Shown piece by piece: positions 8,401-12,967 of a stretch of 12,967 nucleotides of DNA. This stretch comes from Hemicentrotus pulcherrimus (lineage: Eukaryota > Echinodermata > Echinoidea > Camarodonta > Strongylocentrotidae). The stretch's first letter is position 1; each line of letters begins with the position of its first letter. The notes under the pieces were generated by a model. That model did not search any database and was not told the origin of the DNA. It saw only the letters and a list, made by a program, of their open reading frames with translations. The DNA is taken from the NCBI GenBank assembly GCA_003118195.1, contig BEXV01002275.1:22296-35262 (forward strand), given 5' to 3'. A program made the translations under genes and the position numbers.

Positions 8401-11400
8401 GTGTGTGTGCGCGTGTGGGAGGGGAAGGTAGATTTGTATACATGTAGGTTGTTTGTATGTTTGTTTCTGTCTCTTTGTGTTTGGAAATGGGCTAGTAAAT
8501 ATTATGTGATAATGGTAATAAAAGTATTACACCTTAGAACAGCTGGCCGAACAATGACATAAGTATGCAAATGACGGGGTGGGGTAGGGATGGGGATGGG
8601 TTGGTTGGAGGGTTTATTCAACTGAAAGTTTTCAAATTACCTTTCTCGCTGTTGAGGGAGAATCACAGTTCTAGAAAACAACTCAAGTTTTGTGAAACCA
8701 GTCATTAGATGAATGACACACCCAATTTTAGGGGGTCCAATGATAGAACCCCCCCCCCCCTTCCAAGAGAAGGGGTGGGGTGGGGAAAAAAATGAACCCC
8801 ATCAAATTTGGCACAAAATTCCTATGGGAGCTGTTTCAGTAACATACCGTACAACACTGTTTGGGGAATCTAGACCTCTTCCTCCACTTTGGCTACAACT
8901 GTGCAATTCATATTGCGTTCATTTGATTTTTAAAAGGTACTAATTGTGTTTTGAATCTTGAAATGTTAAATCTTAATACTTTTTAAAGCACTTTTATGAT
9001 TGTGTTTTTAATATGAGGCTTATGGACGGGAATGCACTGTACAAAGCAATATTATCATCACATATTTTGCTATTTATCATAATTTACAGTATCCATGGTC
9101 ACGCCGACAACATTTTCTTCAACGATTAGGCCTACGTCAACAGGTATGTACCCATAACCAGTGTTGGATCCACGAGCGTTGGAAGGGAGGGGCGGGGGCT
9201 GGATAGCGAGATCATTTTGATCCATCATACATTCCGAGATCATTGGGAAGCATAATGTCAAGAAACCGTTGTAGTATTTAACTCGAAGAGTGGAGGGGGA
9301 GGGGGTGGGGATCGGGGCGAGGGGGCTTTTCCCTGAGTGGATCCACGTCTATACAGTGTGAGTCCCCCCCAAAAATTTACACCTAGAAAATTGCTAATTT
9401 TTAAAAAAAAATCATCCATGAGCAGTAAATCAGTATACATCTCATGAAAGAGTGTTTTATCCCAAATCATTTAATATCATTTTGTGTGGTAAGTGTTCAC
9501 GTTTGGATGAACAGGAGACATTGTTTGTGAGAGTGCAAAAATCGACTTGCGCCAAAGTTGCTTATGTGATGTTTGAATGAGACAATTGGGATTTGGCTAC
9601 TAATCCAGTCTTTGCAGATCCAAATAACATCCCCAACAAAATTAATCATGCCACACATATCAAATACCGAATTTAAAACATCATCGAACATTTGTGCGTA
9701 TGTGTTTGTGTGACTTCGCTTCTGCACAAAACATATGCAATGCATTTCATTTGATACATTCGATTCATTCTCTCACTCCGCTAATCCCAACATAATACAT
9801 ACTCACTGTAGGCATCACTTTGGCGCAAGTCGATTTTTGCACTCTTGCAAACAATGTCTCCTGTTCATCCAAGCGTGAACACATACCACTCGAAATGATT
9901 CCAAATGATTCAGGATAAAACACTCTTTCATAAGATGTATATAATTTACTGTTCATAGATGATTTAAAAAATAATTAGCAATTTTCTAAAGTAGGTGTAA
10001 ACTTTGATTTGACTCACACGGTATAGAGCTGCGGCCACGATCACTTTCCTGTTTCCCATCTTTATCTCTGATTATTCTTGCATATATATTATGTATGTGG
10101 AATTTAGAGAAGAAACATTTCCCAATCTTGTGAACAATAAACTTGTTCAATTTAATATTTGGATAATGCAATTTGGAATATCTCTTCAAGTTCAAAGGAC
10201 TCAACCTACTTTTAAATCTTCAGTCCTTCGTAAAAATTGAATTATTACAATACGAGGTTTCATGCTCCTCATTTTTGAGTTATTAAACCTCTTCAATTGG
10301 GACAGAAATGTATTCTTAAAGCAAAACATGCAAAAATTACGGTCCAAATATTTTTACGAATATAGTTAAACTCGACTTTGGGTCTATTAAAGATCACGTT
10401 TTTATCAAGGACAACTTTAATAGACCGCAGACTAACTTCCTTTGTTAAATCCTTTGAACAAAATCCTTAACGAGCGCCGGGTTGATACCATAGTAGAATA
10501 TGGGCCCATATATATTAATGTTTATAAACAACAAAATCATTCATTTACTAGCATTTTTTTCGACTTTTGTAACTCACTCACCGTGATAACAGATAACGGG
10601 AGCACAGTTGCCATATCAGCGACGTCAACGACATCTCAAGCAACGTCTGCCCTTCCTCTGACTGGAGGAAACAACACAGGTGAGGAGAAATAATATTTAT
10701 ATTATAAAGTTCAGATCCCCTTATTTAATTCATAGCAAGTCTTACACGATATTGTTGCTGTAGACCTCAGTCACACTGCTGGATTGACTCTAAACCGGCA
10801 GATTCATTGCCATTCGGGGTAAGGTAATAATGTTAATATAATCGCAACGACTTACAACATATCTGAATACAATTTCTATAGGTAATGCAAACTTAGCGTT
10901 CTCTTTAAAATTGTTTTTGGTCTGTTGTAGGGTTTGTGACAGTCTCAGTGGCGTGACTGGAATGTCAAGAGGTATTGCGACAGACTTGATATATACATAT
11001 AATTTTACCACTTTGATATGCTTTACTTTTGCTTTTCTGAACATTTACTATTTTTTTATCTTGGTTATTGAAGAATATTCGTCTTATCTTGGTTAAACGT
11101 GATACCCGTAGGTTTATATGCAGGGATTGGTGGAGGTGTTGCTGCTTTTATCATCCTCGTTATCATCATTGTCATCATCTTCATCATTGGGAGAAGGTTT
11201 GTAGATGTCCTCAATTCTGCATACTTTCTTAATGAATGGATAAGCCCAATTATTATTTTTCTTGCACAGAGTTAACATTCAACGCATTATTATTATTTTA
11301 AAAGACATTTTCAAAAATATTTCATAACGTTTTGAAAATAATATTTTAAAGGTTATCATAATGGTATGACTTTCTTTGAATCTAGTCATCTAACTACAAT

Positions 11401-12550
11401 AATATCCATGATGTTCCGATTAATTCGTATCAAGGTATGAGTAACACTTTAACAGAAAATCGACTCCTATTAACTTGAGCTTTTTAAAAGCTGCACGTCG
11501 AGAATTGCTCACCTCTTTTTTTCTTACATCATTTTTTAAAAATAAACTATTAACGACAATTTAAACGATTAGCAATCTCGACCTTCATTTCCCGATGAAG
11601 AATCCGTACCTGGTAAAGAACATAACCGGAACGACCTGTATTCGAAGCTTGAACCACGGTAAAGATAAGCCTCGTACAGTATTATATTCCGTCCCCGATA
11701 CGGCACTTATTTGGCATTGCATTAATCTCTTTTGTCACTCCATACCCAGGAGAGAAATGGACACCTGGCAGGATGATGAATGTCTTAGCTTTAGTAATTA
11801 CAATATGCCCTCACGGTAACTAAATGGTTGGAATACTCCCCAGAGAGTAAACGATGTATATTGTATGTGAATCAATCACAAGCGCTTAGAGACGGTATTT
11901 CGTATTTCGTATTTCGTACGCGCCATTTAAATCCCGATGGTTATTGTTATTATTATCAAAATGTTATTTGTATCAAAATTTCTCAAACAAGGTCCCGGAA
12001 GGGACAAAAGGACCCCACTTCCTCACAAAGGATGTCTTTGGCTCCATCCAGCACGTCTACAGGAATCAATGGCCTTGGTATCACCAACGCAGCACTTGAA
12101 GAGACGTCGGCTGCAGGAGGTTCCCAGCTTGGGTTACACGCTTCAAATAATACGACGGCCTCTGTTCCTACTGCTTCCGGAGGAGACAAGAGCGGACTTC
12201 TTGTAAATTTGAATCCTAAAAAGTCAAGAAATATCTACGGGGGAATTGATGATGAAGTGCAAAGCGATGGAATGATGCCCTACGCTTCATTTGACACCGC
12301 TGCCACCGTGCAGAACAACAACGGTCGATTAAGCGTAGTTTACGCCATGCCCGACAAGAACGGAAATGAACGTCGGAATGACACTTCGAAAGATTTCGAC
12401 TGTCTCTATGCAATGCCCGATAAGCCCCGAGGACAGCCGGATGGGAACGATGATGGCATAGTGCATGGTCTTTATGCTAAAGCTGACGACTCGTTGTCTG
12501 GCGATCAATATGAGCCGGAAATGGTTGAAAATGAACTGTATACCATTTGA
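5316..12550 (+). CDS. 3' part of a WSC-domain single-pass membrane receptor-like gene (multi-exon, 5' incomplete)
   Basis: Joined exons: 5316-5408 (uncertain), 6422-6715, 9090-9143, 10593-10679, 11124-11196, 11386-11434, 11573-11658, 11750-11815 and 11992-12550. From the WSC exon on, all junctions keep one open frame that ends at TGA 12548-12550. The predicted protein has an extracellular WSC domain, a Ser/Thr-rich stalk of about 47 residues, one hydrophobic helix and a cytoplasmic tail of roughly 250 residues with many tyrosines. WSC domains are known as putative carbohydrate-binding modules in yeast stress sensors, Kremen and polycystin-1; the ligand here is unknown. The tail tyrosines suggest SH2 docking, which is inference. 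No signal peptide or initiator is visible, so the 5' end is probably upstream. The gene model comes from splice consensus and phase only, without transcript support. I do not recognise a specific named orthologue. Confidence 0.75.
5767..5832. repeat. 66-bp imperfect palindrome of CGACGAAATTCG type
   Basis: The palindrome is centred on GCGACGTCGC (5795-5804), with arms containing TTCACGACAAAATTCGCGAC and its near-complement. It can form a hairpin or cruciform. Related sequence recurs at about 6165-6305 on the other side of CT- and GA-rich tracts. Confidence 0.75.
5855..6117. repeat. facing CT-rich and GA-rich tracts
   Basis: A CT-rich block (about 5857-5896: CTCTATCTCTCCTCT) is followed after about 65 bp by a long GA-rich block (about 5962-6117), with a pure GA microsatellite near 6050-6068. 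They can pair as an inverted repeat between the two palindromic blocks. Confidence 0.75.
6165..6305. repeat. second CGACGAAATTCG repeat block
   Basis: Reiterated ATTCACGACGAAATTCGCGA-like segments with a CTCGACGTCAC centre near 6257, the same family as 5767-5832 but longer and more diverged. It ends directly before the WSC-exon echo at 6314. Confidence 0.7.
6314..6340 (+). pseudogene. intronic near-copy of part of the WSC exon
   Basis: ATTGCATCCAGTTTAGTAAC and the next seven bases match WSC exon positions 6515-6541 at 26 of 27 bases. Weaker similarity continues for about 25 bp with one gap (CCAAGGCTA against CCACGGCTA). The copy has no splice signals of its own and carries a T-to-A change. 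It is a relic of a duplicated exon or a short templated insertion. Confidence 0.75.
6422..6715 (+). CDS. WSC domain exon
   Basis: This exon encodes one complete WSC domain, a secreted or extracellular module proposed to bind carbohydrate. It starts (G)EDYLGCFVDYP and contains all eight expected cysteines in the family pattern: GCF, YCIQFC, ECYCG, NCQFEC and DSCGG. The family signature KYAGVENGAECYCG is present. Two N-glycosylation sequons are seen (NMT and NES). The acceptor is a long T-rich tract ending AAAG at 6421, and the donor is CAA|GTGAGT at 6716. The 294-bp exon is class 1-1, so it can be inserted or skipped without a frameshift, as is usual for shuffled extracellular modules. An initiator inside this exon is unlikely, because it is an internal module and the frame continues to the acceptor. 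Part of its sequence is echoed in the preceding intron at 6314-6340. Confidence 0.88.
6716..7929. other. intron 3' of the WSC exon, left part
   Basis: AT-rich intron sequence with poly-T runs and no supported exon. A 24-bp imperfect direct repeat, TACTTCGTGGTTACC then TACTTCATAGTTACC, lies near 7852-7890. Confidence 0.4.
7930..8025 (-). pseudogene. Cys-rich acidic C-terminal fragment, probably transposon-derived
   Basis: Reading the minus strand down to TGA at 7930-7932, the frame gives KHDLPCTPLCKCCGGNCENR followed by TMEDAPDSDSD and stop. The C-x3-C-x-C-C-x3-C spacing followed by an acidic end resembles zinc-binding Cys tails seen at the C-termini of some transposon-encoded proteins and CXC-type domains. 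The frame stays open upstream to about 8127 but loses coding character. It lies antisense within an intron of the WSC gene, with no N-terminal domain, so it is a truncated relic. The exact family is not recognised. Confidence 0.4.
8355..8417. repeat. GT/GC microsatellite
   Basis: Interrupted (GT)n with GC interruptions (GTGTGTGTGCGTG). Alternating purine-pyrimidine sequence can adopt Z-DNA. It creates spurious open frames on both strands. Confidence 0.9.
8576..8600 (+). other. G-quadruplex candidate 1
   Basis: Five G-runs of three or four with 1-2 nt loops: GGGGTGGGGTAGGGATGGGG then ATGGG. It lies on the sense strand of an intron, so it would also form in the pre-mRNA. Confidence 0.6.
8604..9089. 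other. intron, right part
   Basis: No supported exon. It contains a run of 12 C (8749-8760) and a G-rich stretch GGGGTGGGGTGGGG (about 8773-8786). Confidence 0.4.
9090..9143 (+). CDS. Ser/Thr-rich stalk exon 1
   Basis: The exon is 54 bp with a good acceptor (AATTTACAG, ending 9089) and a near-perfect donor (CAG|GTATGT from 9144). It is class 1-1 and encodes SMVTPTTFSSTIRPTST: 10 of 17 residues are Ser or Thr, plus two prolines. This is typical of a mucin-like, O-glycosylated spacer between an extracellular module and the membrane. Joined to the WSC exon it gives AVFT-I-SMVT with no stop. The other two frames give a stop or non-matching phases, so the assignment rests on phase and composition. 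Confidence 0.7.
9295..9325 (+). other. G-quadruplex candidate 2
   Basis: Five runs of four or five G separated by A, T, ATC and CGA. It is a strong G4 pattern 24 nt upstream of the foldback arm in the stalk intron. Confidence 0.65.
9349..10026. repeat. foldback (long inverted repeat), 210-bp arms, 258-bp loop
   Basis: The left arm 9349-9558 is matched in reverse complement by 9817-10026. Exact stretches include a 29-bp block ending CGACTTGCGCCAAAGT and a 23-bp block containing GATGAACAGGAGAC. The outer ends CTATACAGTGTGAGTC and GACTCACACGGTATAG differ at one base after complementing. Other positions differ by scattered substitutions and small indels, so identity is high but not perfect. The loop (9559-9816) has an 82-codon minus open frame with no recognised family. 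The structure lies in the intron between the two stalk exons and resembles a foldback transposon or an inverted pair of a repeat. Confidence 0.85.
10027..10592. other. intron remainder before stalk exon 2
   Basis: AT-rich with no supported feature other than the pyrimidine tract leading to the acceptor at 10592. Confidence 0.4.
10593..10679 (+). CDS. Ser/Thr-rich stalk exon 2
   Basis: The exon is 87 bp and class 1-1. The acceptor is GATAACAG after a T-rich tract, and the donor ACAG|GTGAGG is strong. It encodes NGSTVAISATSTT and onward, 29 residues with about 12 Ser or Thr, ending in the glycine-rich TGGNNT that leads directly into the membrane exon. An NGS and an NNT sequon are possible (NNT is followed by G). 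Two in-frame alternative acceptors (after AGCACAG and ATATCAG) also keep phase 1, so slightly shorter stalk versions could be made by acceptor choice. Confidence 0.7.
11124..11196 (+). CDS. transmembrane helix exon
   Basis: After the acceptor TATATGCAG the reading frame is GIGGGVAAF, then a run of Ile, Leu, Val and Phe of about 17 residues, ending IIGR. This is a single membrane-spanning helix with a Gly-rich N-terminal edge and a basic stop-transfer residue, expected in a type I protein. The donor AAG|GTTTGT matches U1 at most positions. The exon is 73 bp, entering in phase 1 and leaving in phase 2. It lies just after the stalk exon, and the split codon g|gg is glycine, so the join is seamless. 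Confidence 0.78.
11386..11434 (+). CDS. small juxtamembrane exon (49 bp), frame-changing if skipped
   Basis: The exon runs from acceptor TTGAATCTAG to donor AAG|GTATGA. Entering in phase 2 it reads SHLTTIISMMFRLIRIK and leaves in phase 0, which is what the neighbouring exons need. Another frame of the same 49 bp reads SSNYNNIHDVPINSYQ, which looks more like a signalling tail, but it needs phase 0 in and phase 1 out and then hits a TGA in the next exon. I therefore prefer the phase-consistent frame. Confidence is lower because of this ambiguity. Confidence 0.5.
11573..11658 (+). CDS. cytoplasmic tail exon with YxxL motif
   Basis: The acceptor is AAACGATTAG and the donor is CACG|GTAAAG. The 86 bp enter in phase 0 and read QSRPSFPDEESVPGKE and onward to NDLYSKLEPR. 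DLYSKL is a YxxL-type motif, a potential phospho-tyrosine or endocytic signal; position -2 is Asp, so it is not a canonical ITIM. An in-frame stop lies directly before the acceptor, so the segment can only begin here. It leaves in phase 2, matching the next exon. Confidence 0.65.
11750..11815 (+). CDS. cytoplasmic tail exon with YxMP motif
   Basis: The exon is 66 bp between a pyrimidine-rich acceptor (ACTCCATACCCAG) and a donor TCACG|GTAACT. It enters and leaves in phase 2, so skipping it preserves the frame. It encodes REMDTWQDDECLSFSNYNMP and SR. SNYNMP is a tyrosine motif similar in shape to the YAMP motifs of the last exon. The preceding intron is only 91 bp. Confidence 0.65.
11992..12550 (+). 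CDS. terminal exon: tyrosine-rich cytoplasmic tail
   Basis: After the acceptor CTCAAACAAG the frame starts RSRKGQKDPTSS in phase 2 and runs 185 residues to TGA at 12548. The first half is low-complexity Ser/Thr/Ala/Gly. The second half carries spaced tyrosine motifs: NIYGGI (Tyr codon 12236), MPYASF (12281), VVYAMPDK (12341), CLYAMPDK (12407), GLYAKADD (12473), QYEPEM (12509) and the C-terminal ELYTI (12539). The YAMPDK pair and the related YAKADD suggest internal motif duplication. Such tails usually act as SH2 or PTB docking platforms after phosphorylation; this is inference, and no kinase domain or canonical ITIM is present. The open frame extends upstream of the acceptor, but that part looks intronic. 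Confidence 0.78.
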
Positions 12551-12576
12551 GAGACGTCGCTTCAACCAAAAAAACA

Positions 12577-12587
12577 AATAAAATAAA
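12577..12587 (+). terminator. overlapping polyadenylation signals
   Basis: Two overlapping AATAAA hexamers (12577-12582 and 12582-12587) lie 27-37 nt after the stop codon. They are followed by a GT-rich stretch (TTGGTGTTTTATGT from about 12599) that fits a downstream element. The 3' UTR would be very short, around 50-60 nt. Confidence 0.7.
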
Positions 12588-12967
12588 GAATAGATGATTG
12601 GTGTTTTATGTATCAATGATATCTGTTGATTATATTAGTGGGAATTTTGGATGAAACCAAAAAGTAAGTTAAAACGGAACTTTAAACCTTGAAAATGCGG
12701 CTGTATTTACTGAAAAGAAACTGAAATGTTGAGATAAGATAATGAGTATTCCTAATGAAATATAGTGTTTCTAAAGGGAAGTCAGATTTGCCCGGTTTGA
12801 TAATAACATGTCACTGCCAAAATCAACTAAGCTGTCTTCTTCAATCTTGATCAACTAGATGAACTAACAAAAAGGAGCATTTTAAGAATATTTTTTTTTA
12901 AAGTTTCAAAGTTTCAAAGTTTATTTATTTTCACTTTATTAAAAATAACAAATTTGAACATAATGAA
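12588..12967. other. 3' flank of the gene
   Basis: AT-rich intergenic sequence with no gene seen. An 8-bp tandem (AAAGTTTC, three copies with the last ending in A) lies at 12900-12923 and may be the edge of a dispersed repeat running out of the window. Confidence 0.45.

Noticed and set aside
8225..8562. Open frames on both strands across the GT microsatellite
   Set aside because: Low-complexity artefact of alternating GT (Val/Cys/Arg on plus, His/Thr/Ala on minus).
9497..9745. 82-codon minus open frame in the foldback loop and arm
   Set aside because: Codon use is reasonable but no family is recognised and it ends inside the repeat arm. I mention it only within the foldback entry.
10931..10971. 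Possible small exon after TGTTGTAG with donor AGAG|GTATTG
   Set aside because: Only phase 2 is open and it leaves in phase 1, which does not fit between the stalk exon (phase 1 out) and the TM exon (phase 1 in).
11595..11819. 74-codon plus open frame overlapping the tail exons in another frame
   Set aside because: It runs through an intron with good splice sites; the phase-joined frame with tyrosine motifs is preferred, though it would be used if the 49-bp exon were skipped.

Overview
This is animal nuclear DNA, not bacterial. It is AT-rich, has long non-coding stretches, consensus GT-AG introns, micro- and minisatellites, transposon-like debris, and a multi-exon gene ending in a polyadenylation signal. 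The extracellular WSC module, the exon phases and the repeat content suggest a marine invertebrate. An echinoderm-like deuterostome is my best guess, but it rests on gestalt and not on a diagnostic sequence. An N at 5581 shows this is draft assembly.

The only gene I can support is the 3' part of a plus-strand gene for a single-pass membrane receptor-like protein. Its visible exons are: a possible linker exon (5316-5408), one complete WSC domain with eight cysteines (6422-6715), two Ser/Thr-rich stalk exons (9090-9143 and 10593-10679), a transmembrane exon (11124-11196), three small cytoplasmic exons (11386-11434, 11573-11658, 11750-11815) and a terminal exon (11992-12550), followed by overlapping AATAAA signals (12577-12587). 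From the WSC exon onward the phases join without a stop (1-1, 1-1, 1-1, 1-2, 2-0, 0-2, 2-2, 2-stop), giving about 420 residues. The order is WSC, short O-glycosylatable stalk, membrane helix, then a tail with repeated tyrosine motifs. The start and signal peptide are not visible and probably lie upstream.

The left 5.3 kb holds no convincing gene. It contains a 15-bp minisatellite (about 2681-3115), a large inverted array of 'GGTCGCTATTCATAA'-like units (3457-4534) with a TTAA-flanked MITE-like insertion in its left arm (3726-4108), and a possible minus-strand coding relic (2197-2433). The introns hold a pair of palindromic 'CGACGAAATTCG' repeats around CT/GA tracts (5740-6305), a 27-bp near-copy of part of the WSC exon (6314-6340), a minus-strand Cys-rich protein tail fragment (7930-8025), a GT microsatellite, two G-quadruplex candidates and a foldback structure with 210-bp arms (9349-10026).

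The most notable points are the WSC/stalk/TM/tyrosine-tail architecture, the intronic echo of the WSC exon, the nested MITE inside the inverted array, and the intronic foldback. I see no rRNA, tRNA, CRISPR or bacterial-type operon.
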